A stretch of 5,146 nt of DNA from Synechococcales cyanobacterium PMM_0003 (GCA_949128015.1 CASBRC010000405.1:1-5146), one strand, 5' to 3'; counted from the first letter of the stretch, positions 1 to 5,146 are shown. Numbers and translations are program-made. The notes: generated by a model not told the origin, from the letters alone.

Positions 1-1
1 A

Positions 2-163
2 CGTTGGCGGATGGGGCAGGTGATTAGTCCTCCATCTGAAAGCGAAGAAGTTCTTTTGAAAGGATATGTGCGGATCTGCGATCGCGATCAAAAGTTTTTA
101 GGTGTTAGCGAAATTGTCGAAGCTGGGCTTCAACCAACTGTCGTTTTATATCCCATAAATTAA
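2..163 (+). CDS. truB: C-terminal end of tRNA pseudouridine-55 synthase TruB (partial, 5' end outside window)
   Basis: An open frame enters from the left edge and stops at TAA 161-163, giving 53 residues. The visible part runs RWRMGQVISPPSESEE, then GYVRICDRDQKFLGVSEI, then EAGLQPTVVLYPIN. A GQ-containing turn, an R(V/I)xD strand, FLGxxE and a final LxPxVVL are the pattern of the C-terminal RNA-binding, PUA-like extension of bacterial TruB. TruB converts U55 to pseudouridine in the T-loop of tRNAs in the cytoplasm. The catalytic domain, with its aspartate in the GxLD region, lies outside the window, so identity rests on the tail alone. The gene is convergent with htpG, and its stop codon overlaps the left arm of a hairpin at 162-190. 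Another RNA-binding protein with a PUA-like tail is possible but less likely. Confidence 0.72.
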   Translation, partial: RWRMGQVISPPSESEEVLLKGYVRICDRDQKFLGVSEIVEAGLQPTVVLYPIN

Positions 164-190
164 AGTTAGGACGCTTTGCGCCCTAACTTT
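162..190. terminator. Hairpin at the truB 3' end, possible terminator
   Basis: Positions 162-174 pair with 178-190: 12 of 13 positions match, with one A-C mismatch at 171/181 and a 3-nt loop TTT. The stem has a GC-rich tip and overlaps the truB stop codon. On the plus strand it is followed by GTTACAAAAA, so there is no real U-tract beyond the TTT at the stem foot. On the minus strand it is followed by AATTTATG. It is a strong hairpin in the right place between convergent genes, but not a textbook intrinsic terminator in either direction. It could act as a 3'-end stabiliser. Confidence 0.5.
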
Positions 191-195
191 GTTAC

Positions 196-235
196 AAAAA
201 AATCTCTTCTCCCCTCTCCTTTGCAAGGAGAGGGG
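196..235 (-). terminator. Probable htpG terminator hairpin with T-run
   Basis: Positions 211-221 (CCCCTCTCCTT) pair perfectly with 225-235 around a 3-nt loop TGC, giving an 11-bp GC-rich stem 16 nt past the htpG stop. Read on the minus strand, the stem is followed by eight purine-rich bases and then seven Ts (the complement of A196-A202). The gap between stem and T-run is longer than in an ideal intrinsic terminator, so efficiency is uncertain. The same bases belong to a probable dispersed repeat, listed separately. Confidence 0.45.
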
Positions 236-247
236 CTGGGGGTGAGG
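208..247. repeat. Dispersed palindromic repeat of the CCCCTCTCCTT...AAGGAGAGGGG type
   Basis: The 11-bp palindrome at 211-235 is followed by CTGGGGGTGAGGTTT. From memory, the unit CCCTCTCCTT-(short loop)-AAGGAGAGGGG-yTGGGGGTGAGG recurs in intergenic regions of many cyanobacterial and some other bacterial genomes. I therefore call it a small non-coding dispersed element, possibly carried by a transposase in trans. Only one copy lies in this window, so its repetitive nature cannot be shown here. Confidence 0.5.
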
Positions 248-250
248 TTT

Positions 251-2146
251 CTAGATTTTACTAGTCAACTTAGTTAGCAACTGATTAGAACGCTGCAAGA
301 AACCCTTCATGCTGTCAGCATCAAAGCTCTTCTGCGCCATCAACGCCAAGTCATAGACGTGCGTACAAATTAAATTTGCCAAGTCCCCTGATTCTGACTT
401 GCCACCGACCAGAATTTGACTGCTATCAAGCTCAATCAACTTTTCCATGAGCGGATGGGCTGTATTTACTAGCAGCACATGATCTTCAGGGAAGCTAACA
501 GTCCCTTGTTGCATCAGTGCCATCATTTCCTGCATCCGCCGCGCCGATTCTGGTAGCAAAATGATTGCAGGAGGTGCAGAAGCGGCATCTTCAGACTTAA
601 TTGCCTCAGTGCGAATTACTAACTTGGGTTTGTGTAGAGCTTCACGGAAAATGTCTTGAAGATGATCGCTCTTGGTTTTGTTGGTTTTAGGATCGACGAT
701 TTCGGTGTTTGATTCCTTGTCAACAAGGCGATCGTCGATCTCAGCATCAACTCGGGCAAATTTAATGTCATTAAATTCACGCTCAAGGAAATTAATGAAA
801 TGGCTATCGATAAATGCGTCAAAAGTCAGCACTTCTAGCCCTTGATTCTTATGCAATTCCACATAAGTCCCTTGCGCGATCGGATCGGAAGTGTAGAAAA
901 CTTGATTTTCGTGTTTTTCCTTGTTGCGCTCTAAATAAGCTTGTAGAGTCGTATAATTGCCACTTTCGCTCTTGACAGCTTCATCTTCGCTAGTCGTGGA
1001 ATACACCAAAATCTCTTTAACTTGTTGGTAGAACTTATCGCTATTCATCGAGCCAAACTTCATAAAGATGCTGATGTCTTGCCAACACTTCAGAAATTCT
1101 TCGCGAGACTCGCTGTAGAGAGACGTAAGGCGATCGCCTACTTTCTTAGCAATAAATTCTTGAATCTTCCGAACCTTAGGATCGCCTTGCAAAAAGCTAC
1201 GCGAAACGTTTAGCGGAATATCAGTACTATCGATCGCACCCCGCAATGGCATCAAAAACTTAGGAATCACATCATCGCAATTGTCGCTGACAAAAACGTG
1301 ATTGCAAAACAATTTGATCTGTCCACGATTAGGATCGATGTCTGCCTTCATTTTCGGGAAATAGAGAATCCCCTTAATCACAAAAGGATAATCGGTATTT
1401 AGATGAATCCAGAACAAAGGATCATCTTGGTAAGGATACAGATAACGATAAAATTCTAAATATTCATCTTTGGTTACCGACTTAGGAGACTTGTCCCACA
1501 GCGCCGTTTGCTTGTTAATAACTTCATCATTCAACTTGATCGGCACTGGCATGAAGTCGCAATAGTTGCGAATCATCCGCTTGATTGCCGCCTCTTCTAG
1601 ATACTCTTCAGCATCTTCTTGCAAAGTCAAAGTAATTGTCGTACCGACGGTATTGCGATCGCTATCATCAATAGTAAAAGTCGTCGAACCATCGCAAGAC
1701 CAATGAACTGCCTCAGATCCTTCTTTGTAGGAAAAAGTATCGATCTCGACATTGCTCGCCACCATAAATGACGAATAAAAGCCTAAACCAAAGTTACCGA
1801 TGATTTGCTGATCGCCAGTACCACTGCTCGCATATTTAGTAGCAAATTCCTGAGCGCTAGAAAACGCAACTTGATTAATATATTTCTTTACTTCATCAGC
1901 CGTCATGCCGATGCCAGTATCTGCGATCGCAAGTGTCTTTTTCTCTTTGTCAATTGTGACTGTAATTTCTGGCTCGGCAGCGTGATTAGTCTCGCCCGCG
2001 TAAGACACCATCTTGAGTTTGCTAATGGCATCTACCGCATTAGAGATCAATTCCCGCAAGAAGATATCGCGCTCTGAATATAAAGCCTTCTTGATAATGG
2101 GAAAGATATTCTCGGTATGAATGCTGATCGTTCCCTGCTCTTGCAT
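251..2146 (-). CDS. htpG: Molecular chaperone HtpG (bacterial Hsp90)
   Basis: This is a cytoplasmic ATP-dependent homodimeric chaperone that remodels client proteins, often with DnaK; in cyanobacteria it contributes to heat and oxidative stress tolerance. From ATG 2146 the product is 631 residues, normal for HtpG. The N-terminal GHKL ATPase domain (about 1-215) has LRELISNAVDAI with Glu32 and Asn36, DTGIGM from Asp76 and the lid/G2 motif GNFGLGFYS at 117-125. The middle domain (about 220-480) has NVSRSFLQ with the conserved gamma-phosphate-sensing Arg316. The C-terminal third is the dimerisation domain and ends in TSKI, without the eukaryotic MEEVD tail. The frame also opens from an in-frame TTG at 2155, but that codon sits only 2 nt from the AGGAG, whereas ATG 2146 sits 11 nt away and the protein then begins MQEQGTISIHTENIFPI, as in relatives. 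There are no frameshifts. No CIRCE element is seen upstream. Confidence 0.97.
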   Translation of the reverse strand: MQEQGTISIHTENIFPIIKKALYSERDIFLRELISNAVDAISKLKMVSYAGETNHAAEPEITVTIDKEKKTLAIADTGIGMTADEVKKYINQVAFSSAQEFATKYASSGTGDQQIIGNFGLGFYSSFMVASNVEIDTFSYKEGSEAVHWSCDGSTTFTIDDSDRNTVGTTITLTLQEDAEEYLEEAAIKRMIRNYCDFMPVPIKLNDEVINKQTALWDKSPKSVTKDEYLEFYRYLYPYQDDPLFWIHLNTDYPFVIKGILYFPKMKADIDPNRGQIKLFCNHVFVSDNCDDVIPKFLMPLRGAIDSTDIPLNVSRSFLQGDPKVRKIQEFIAKKVGDRLTSLYSESREEFLKCWQDISIFMKFGSMNSDKFYQQVKEILVYSTTSEDEAVKSESGNYTTLQAYLERNKEKHENQVFYTSDPIAQGTYVELHKNQGLEVLTFDAFIDSHFINFLEREFNDIKFARVDAEIDDRLVDKESNTEIVDPKTNKTKSDHLQDIFREALHKPKLVIRTEAIKSEDAASAPPAIILLPESARRMQEMMALMQQGTVSFPEDHVLLVNTAHPLMEKLIELDSSQILVGGKSESGDLANLICTHVYDLALMAQKSFDADSMKGFLQRSNQLLTKLTSKI

Positions 2147-2157
2147 ATCGCGCAAAG

Positions 2158-2162
2158 CTCCT
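2158..2162 (-). promoter_or_regulatory. Ribosome binding site of htpG
   Basis: CTCCT on the plus strand reads AGGAG on the coding strand, 11 nt before ATG 2146. It favours that ATG over the TTG at 2155, which would leave only 2 nt of spacing. Confidence 0.7.
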
Positions 2163-2190
2163 AATTATTACTAAATGTTAATCAAACCTG

Positions 2191-2217
2191 ATTATACAGA
2201 ATCCCTAGCAACATCAA
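2191..2217 (-). promoter_or_regulatory. Candidate sigma70-type promoter of htpG
   Basis: On the minus strand a perfect TATAAT (2196-2191) lies about 45 nt before the htpG start. Fifteen nucleotides upstream is TTGATG (2217-2212), a 4/6 match to the -35 consensus with short spacing. At the normal 17-nt spacing only TTTTGA is found. A start site near 2184 would give a leader of roughly 38 nt with the AGGAG inside it. The -10 box is convincing and the -35 is not. No heat-shock operator could be recognised. Confidence 0.5.
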
Positions 2218-2251
2218 AACGCCTGAGGTTGTCGCGTTCTCCGTACCTTTA

Positions 2252-2342
2252 CAGCGCCTTGCGCTGACATAAAACCCAGATAATTTTTAAAAAATTATCT
2301 GGGTTTTATGTAAAAAATTAGCGCTACGCGCTGACTTTTTAC
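2252..2342. repeat. Array of three adjacent hairpins in the htpG / division-cluster spacer
   Basis: Three inverted repeats sit side by side. Positions 2252-2257 pair with 2261-2266 (CAGCGC-CTT-GCGCTG). Positions 2267-2288 pair with 2290-2311. Positions 2310-2324 pair with 2328-2342 around TAC, with one A-C mismatch and one G-T wobble. The first and third share the octamer GCGCTGAC (2261-2268 and 2328-2335) and a CGC-N3-GCG tip, so the long palindrome is bracketed by related sequences. The third hairpin has A/T tracts on both sides and looks like a bidirectional terminator, yet the flanking genes diverge from here. It may be a mobile palindromic element, an insulator or part of a small RNA; nothing in the sequence decides. 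Confidence 0.75.
2267..2311. repeat. Perfect 45-nt palindrome (22-bp arms, 1-nt centre)
   Basis: The left arm 2267-2288 (ACATAAAACCCAGATAA plus five Ts) is the exact reverse complement of 2290-2311, with A2289 at the centre. All 22 pairs match, which is far longer than needed for a terminator or a protein-binding site. The centre is AT-only, so RNA would form a loop of a few nucleotides there. The perfect arms suggest recent origin or active maintenance. Confidence 0.85.
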
Positions 2343-2393
2343 CTTGATTTATGAAGGTTTGCAAAGCAAAACTATACATTTTTGTAACGCTAG

Positions 2394-2422
2394 TTGAAAA
2401 ACTTAATTGGCTCCTCTATTGT
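2394..2422 (+). promoter_or_regulatory. Candidate promoter for the small protein-ftsQ cluster
   Basis: TTGAAA (2394-2399, 5/6 to the -35 consensus) is followed after 17 nt by TATTGT (2417-2422, 4/6 to the -10). A start near 2429 would precede ATG 2456 by about 27 nt. It would also lie downstream of ATG 2351, agreeing with the shorter gene model. It is a weak match in an AT-rich region and could be chance. Confidence 0.33.
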
Positions 2423-2455
2423 GATGTAAGCACTTTTGAATTAACCACTATAGAT

Positions 2456-2701
2456 ATGGCGATTGCAGCAATAATCTACATCTCAGTGTCTGTACTTTTA
2501 GTAATCAGTGCAGGCATATTTTTTGTAAAAGCTATTCAGTCTTTAATGGACAAAAAGCAAATATCAAACTATAAGCGTACAGAACAAGTGATGTTTTTAC
2601 GCCCCACATCTAATGATCCCTTAACTATTTCTACCCGACGGGAAGAGATCATTGCTATGCTAGAGCGACAATTTGCTAGTAGCCCATCATCTGACTCCTA
2701 G
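2456..2701 (+). CDS. Small single-pass membrane protein of unknown function, upstream of ftsQ
   Basis: I do not recognise this 81-residue protein. Residues 3-24 (AAIIYISVSVLLVISAGIFF region) form one strongly hydrophobic helix. Lys25, Lys33 and Lys34 follow it directly, so by the positive-inside rule the C-terminal part is probably cytoplasmic. The tail has a basic stretch (KRTEQVMFLRPTS), an acidic-basic helix-like segment (RREEIIAMLERQF) and a Ser-rich end. There is no cleavage-site motif, so the helix is a likely anchor. The frame is open back to ATG 2351, but those 35 extra residues start right at the edge of the hairpin array, include unrelated hydrophobic sequence and have no ribosome site. 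ATG 2456 also lacks a clear Shine-Dalgarno and is chosen because the helix then starts the protein. The stop is 24 nt before ftsQ, suggesting co-transcription. A link to division is inferred from position only. Confidence 0.68.
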   Translation: MAIAAIIYISVSVLLVISAGIFFVKAIQSLMDKKQISNYKRTEQVMFLRPTSNDPLTISTRREEIIAMLERQFASSPSSDS

Positions 2702-2715
2702 TAGTATCAGCAGGC

Positions 2716-2720
2716 AGGAG
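2716..2720 (+). promoter_or_regulatory. Ribosome binding site of ftsQ
   Basis: AGGAG lies 5 nt before ATG 2726, the strongest Shine-Dalgarno in the division cluster. It fixes the ftsQ start and sits in the 24-nt gap after the small membrane protein gene. Confidence 0.75.
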
Positions 2721-2725
2721 CAAAG

Positions 2726-3538
2726 ATGACGCTTGAATTCCCTATCTCCATTGGAGAGGCAGACTATGTGGCCCGCCGCAAACTGCTGCGAAAACAACGC
2801 CGCCTTCGCATCTTTCAACGTATTTGGCAGTTAACATTTATTACAGGGCTTACAGGCGCGATGCTTTGGGTGGCTATGCTCCCAGAATGGCAGTTACGGA
2901 GTGCCAACCAAATTGAAATTGAGGGTAACAACCTGCTCTCCAAAGAAACTATCAAGAAAGCCCTAGCAATTCCATATCCTCAGTTGATTTTCCAAATTCA
3001 ACCCCAAGCGATCGCAACCCAGCTTGAGACAAATGCCCCAGTTTCTAAGGTTTTAGTTTCACGAACTATTTTTCCGTCAAAATTAACTATCCAAGTCCAA
3101 GAACGATTGCCGATCGCTAACTCTACACGCAAAGGTCAGCAAGGATTTTTAGATACTGAAGGTATATGGATATCAGTAAAAGCTTATCCGTCAAATATTA
3201 CCAAACCCAATCTCATGGTTTTAGAGCCAAGTAATGGGGCGATCGCTCAATGGTCAACCCTTTACCGACAAATCAGCCAAAGTCAGGTCAAAGTATCGCA
3301 AGTAGATGCCCGCGATGAATCAAATCTGATTTTGACCACAGAGCTAGGGCTGGTATATTTTGGCACATACAAGCCTTCACTCTTTACGACACAGTTAGAG
3401 ACACTTGATCGGCTGAGAACATTGCCCGACAAACTGAAATCAAAGAGTTTTAGACATATTGATATCAGCCAACCTAGCAATCCAATTTTAGAAATGAATA
3501 TGCCATCAAAAGATAAATCTTCTGAAACAAAATCTTAA
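2726..3538 (+). CDS. ftsQ: Cell division protein FtsQ (POTRA-domain, DivIB/FtsQ family)
   Basis: FtsQ is a bitopic inner-membrane divisome protein that links the Z-ring to the septal peptidoglycan machinery. The 270-residue product has a basic cytoplasmic N-terminus (RRKLLRKQRRLR at 17-28), one transmembrane helix at about 34-52 and a periplasmic POTRA domain at about 61-128 (IEIEGNNLLSKETI, then IFPSKLTIQVQERLPIA). Next comes the beta domain with the family-typical GFLDTEGIWI at 140-149 and VDARDESNLILTTELG at 193-208. The last dozen residues are polar and Lys/Ser-rich. Length and order fit FtsQ. A good AGGAG precedes the ATG, and ftsZ follows 138 nt later with no ftsA, as is usual in cyanobacteria. 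Family sequence similarity is low, so the call rests on architecture plus the ftsZ neighbour, which together are strong. Confidence 0.92.
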   Translation: MTLEFPISIGEADYVARRKLLRKQRRLRIFQRIWQLTFITGLTGAMLWVAMLPEWQLRSANQIEIEGNNLLSKETIKKALAIPYPQLIFQIQPQAIATQLETNAPVSKVLVSRTIFPSKLTIQVQERLPIANSTRKGQQGFLDTEGIWISVKAYPSNITKPNLMVLEPSNGAIAQWSTLYRQISQSQVKVSQVDARDESNLILTTELGLVYFGTYKPSLFTTQLETLDRLRTLPDKLKSKSFRHIDISQPSNPILEMNMPSKDKSSETKS

Positions 3539-3569
3539 ATTGTCGTTTTAAGGCTATTATTATTTTTTT
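3534..3569 (+). terminator. Weak hairpin plus T-run after ftsQ, possible attenuator
   Basis: CTTAAA (3534-3539) overlaps the ftsQ stop and pairs with TTTAAG (3547-3552) over a 7-nt loop. A run of seven Ts follows at 3563-3569, 10 nt after the stem. The stem is short and AT-rich and the T-run is too distant for a standard intrinsic terminator, so partial attenuation between ftsQ and ftsZ is the most that can be suggested. Confidence 0.2.
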
Positions 3570-3620
3570 CTGGTAGGTTTAAACCGTTACTCGAACTTCT
3601 AACTCGAATGGGGTTTAAGC

Positions 3621-3650
3621 TTAACAAAATCTAGAGAGCATCAGTAAAAC
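3621..3650 (+). promoter_or_regulatory. Candidate ftsZ promoter in the ftsQ-ftsZ spacer
   Basis: TTAACA (3621-3626, 5/6 to -35) and TAAAAC (3645-3650, 4/6 to -10) are separated by 18 nt, which would place a start near 3657, about 20 nt before the ftsZ ATG. The -35 overlaps the palindrome TTAAGCTTAA (3615-3624), where a regulator could compete. ftsZ commonly has its own promoters, but the match here is modest. Confidence 0.28.
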
Positions 3651-3676
3651 GATTCTATTTATGAAATCCTTGATAA

Positions 3677-4957
3677 ATGACATCTCAAAATGACTGGTCA
3701 GATTTGGACTCAAATGGTTCGGAAAACGGAGAAGTAGACGTGCAAATGGATGAACTTTCTGAGTTTTCAAATAACTCTAGACTACACCTAAGTCACTCTC
3801 AAAATCGTATGAAGCAGCAGTTAGGCATTGACGTAAAAACGGATAATATCATGTTGGGCAGTGTTGCAAAAATCAAGGTAATTGGTGTAGGCGGCGGCGG
3901 TGGCAACGCTGTAAATCGTATGATCGCCAGTGAAGTTCTCGGTGTCGAGTTCTGGTCGTTTAATACGGATGCTCAAGCTTTGCTTCAGTCATCCGCCTCT
4001 AAACGCTTTCAAATGGGTCAAAAGCTGACCAGAGGTTTAGGTGCTGGTGGTAATCCTGCGATCGGGCAGAAAGCTGCTGAAGAATCCCGTGATGATATTG
4101 CCGCCGCCGTTGAAGGAGCCGACTTAGTATTTATCACCGCAGGTATGGGTGGCGGGACAGGTACAGGAGCCGCGCCAATTATCGCGGAAGTAGCCAAGGA
4201 AGCGGGTGCACTCACTGTAGGTATTGTGACTCGCCCCTTTACCTTTGAAGGTCGTCGCCGAGGACAGCAAGCCGAAGAAGGAATTGCAGGTTTACAGAGC
4301 CGTGTGGACACTCTGATTGTGATCCCCAATGATAAGCTTCTCTCAGTAATTTCTGAGCAAACTCCAGTCCAAGAGGCTTTTCGAGTCGCTGACGATATTC
4401 TGCGTCAAGGCGTACAGGGCATATCCGATATTATTATGATCCCTGGGCTAGTTAACGTTGACTTTGCTGACATTAGAGCAATTATGGCGGATGCAGGTTC
4501 AGCGATGATGGGCATTGGTATTGGTTCAGGCAAGTCTAGAGCTAGAGAAGCAGCCATGACTGCTATTTCTTCTCCTTTACTAGAAACTTCAGTCGAAGGA
4601 GCTAGCGGTGTTGTCTTCAACATCACAGGAGGAGAAGACATGACACTCCATGAAGTCAACGCTGCTGCCGAGACAATTTATGAGGTGGTCGATCAAAATG
4701 CCAATATCATTTTCGGTGCAGTCATCGATCCTAAGATGGAAGGCGAGATTCGGATTACAGTTATTGCTACGGGTTTTGCTCCTAAAACGCATCCAGCGAT
4801 CCCACCACAAATTTCTAGAAAAGCTCCACCATTACCGCCTAATCCGACAAGAGCGTCAACCTCTTCGATGCCTAGTACATCGCCATCTGAGATTAAACTT
4901 AGTAAACCAGGACTGGATATTCCAGACTTTTTACAACGCCGCCGCCCACCTAAGTAA
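3677..4957 (+). CDS. ftsZ: Cell division protein FtsZ (tubulin-like GTPase)
   Basis: FtsZ polymerises with GTP at mid-cell to form the Z-ring that recruits the divisome. The product is 426 residues. A polar, Ser/Asn/Asp-rich extension covers about 1-60, typical in length for cyanobacterial FtsZ. The GTPase core follows: [16 protein letters not shown] (67-82), NTDAQAL (96-102), the tubulin signature GGGTGTG (158-164), RPF and EGRRR (186-195), NDKLL (218-222), and the T7 synergy loop NVDFADIR (260-267) whose Asp262 and Asp265 complete the GTPase site of the next subunit. The Pro/Ser-rich linker covers about 366-410. The tail [11 protein letters not shown] (413-423) is the conserved C-terminal peptide that binds membrane tethers and partners; in cyanobacteria, which lack FtsA, these are known to be SepF and ZipN/Ftn2. 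No Shine-Dalgarno is visible before ATG 3677. Internal ATGs at codons 24, 45 and 59 would trim only the extension. The gene is intact. Confidence 0.98.
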   Translation: MTSQNDWSDLDSNGSENGEVDVQMDELSEFSNNSRLHLSHSQNRMKQQLGIDVKTDNIMLGSVAKIKVIGVGGGGGNAVNRMIASEVLGVEFWSFNTDAQALLQSSASKRFQMGQKLTRGLGAGGNPAIGQKAAEESRDDIAAAVEGADLVFITAGMGGGTGTGAAPIIAEVAKEAGALTVGIVTRPFTFEGRRRGQQAEEGIAGLQSRVDTLIVIPNDKLLSVISEQTPVQEAFRVADDILRQGVQGISDIIMIPGLVNVDFADIRAIMADAGSAMMGIGIGSGKSRAREAAMTAISSPLLETSVEGASGVVFNITGGEDMTLHEVNAAAETIYEVVDQNANIIFGAVIDPKMEGEIRITVIATGFAPKTHPAIPPQISRKAPPLPPNPTRASTSSMPSTSPSEIKLSKPGLDIPDFLQRRRPPK

Positions 4958-4965
4958 AAGACTGT

Positions 4966-5010
4966 AAATTAGGAGTTGAGAAAAGTTAAATCTCTAATTT
5001 TATTGCTTTT
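4966..5010 (+). terminator. Weak terminator-like structure after ftsZ
   Basis: AAATTAG (4966-4972) pairs with CTAATTT (4994-5000), extended by two inner pairs past a bulged G4973, with a loop of about 16 nt. It is followed by TATTGCTTTT ATTT. It lies 8 nt after the ftsZ stop, the expected place for transcript termination, but the stem is almost all A-T and the loop is large. Confidence 0.33.
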
Positions 5011-5146
5011 ATTTAATTATCTTTAAAAAATCATCTAATTTAATTGCAAACAGATGATACGAATAGCTGATTAAGCCTGACAATATGAAGTATGGCTAAG
5101 TTACCTTTTGATAAATTGCAGTGACACATTTAACGACTACTAGGCA
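5011..5146. other. AT-rich non-coding tail after ftsZ
   Basis: All plus-strand ATG frames here close within about ten codons, and no ribosome site precedes a usable start. A 7-bp hairpin pairs ATCATCT (5030-5036) with AGATGAT (5052-5058). The segment TCTAATTTAATTGC (5034-5047) repeats 4993-5006 with one change. A 16-codon minus-strand frame enters from the right edge and stops at 5096-5098; it is too short to call a gene. The next gene must begin or end outside the window. Confidence 0.5.

Noticed and set aside
1805..2077. 90-codon plus-strand frame inside htpG
   Set aside because: It lies wholly antisense to the highly conserved ATPase domain of htpG, has no recognisable domain, and is a shadow frame.
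2147..2155. TTG start at 2155 for htpG
   Set aside because: Only 2 nt from the AGGAG and adds MRD before the conserved MQEQGTI start; ATG 2146 has better spacing.
2147..2260. CIRCE (HrcA) operator upstream of htpG
   Set aside because: Looked for TTAGCACTC-N9-GAGTGCTAA; no match or clear half-site.
2351..2455. N-terminal extension of the small membrane protein from ATG 2351 (35 more residues)
   Set aside because: It begins at the edge of the hairpin array, has no ribosome site, lies upstream of the best candidate promoter, and the hydrophobic anchor would no longer be N-terminal.
4018..4329. 103-codon minus-strand frame inside ftsZ
   Set aside because: Antisense to the GTPase core; its Pro/Ala/Ser-rich composition is what the reverse of Gly/Ala-rich ftsZ codons produces.
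4650..4967. 105-codon plus-strand frame overlapping the end of ftsZ
   Set aside because: Out of frame with intact ftsZ, Arg/Leu/His-rich shadow composition, no ribosome site or domain.
5096..5146. Possible 3' end of a convergent minus-strand gene at the right edge
   Set aside because: Only 16 codons before a TAG, no recognisable sequence; cannot be told from chance.
5121..5146. GTG-started frame open to the right edge
   Set aside because: Eight codons only, no Shine-Dalgarno, no recognisable protein start.
1..5146. CRISPR array, tRNA or rRNA gene, transposase, toxin-antitoxin or defence genes
   Set aside because: No regularly spaced repeats, no tRNA-like cloverleaf or rRNA sequence noticed, and coding capacity is filled by truB, htpG, the small membrane protein, ftsQ and ftsZ.

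Overview
The window is a chromosomal stretch of a cyanobacterium. Four observations support this. Six copies of the cyanobacterial HIP1 octamer GCGATCGC occur in 5.1 kb. FtsZ is of the cyanobacterial type, with a long N-terminal extension and an [15 protein letters not shown] tail. HtpG is also of the cyanobacterial form (AFSSAQEF, NVSRSFLQ). Finally, ftsQ and ftsZ are adjacent with no ftsA between them. The many small GC-core hairpins in AT-rich spacers remind me of Pseudanabaena-like genomes, but I cannot fix the genus from sequence alone.

Layout, left to right. (1) Positions 2-163 hold the 3' end of a plus-strand gene that reads as the C-terminus of TruB (tRNA pseudouridine-55 synthase). 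(2) Positions 162-250 are a convergent spacer with two inverted repeats. One, with its flank, resembles a dispersed cyanobacterial palindrome and probably ends htpG transcription. (3) A complete htpG (Hsp90 chaperone) lies on the minus strand at 2146-251, with a good Shine-Dalgarno and a TATAAT -10 box upstream. (4) The divergent spacer 2147-2455 holds an array of three hairpins (2252-2342), including a perfect 45-nt palindrome. (5) A plus-strand cluster follows: a small single-pass membrane protein of unknown function (2456-2701), ftsQ (2726-3538) and ftsZ (3677-4957). (6) An AT-rich non-coding tail runs to the end.

The plus-strand genes form a cell-division cluster. FtsZ polymerises into the Z-ring and FtsQ is the membrane-anchored divisome linker. 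The small protein ends 24 nt before ftsQ and is probably co-transcribed with it, so a division or envelope role is a reasonable guess, but only from position. The 138-nt ftsQ-ftsZ spacer is rich in small palindromes and repeats and could carry a separate ftsZ promoter. HtpG and TruB are housekeeping neighbours with no evident functional link to division.

I see no mobile-element gene, CRISPR array, tRNA, rRNA, defence system or clearly new multi-gene system here. The points most worth a second look are the hairpin array between the divergent genes and the small membrane protein upstream of ftsQ.
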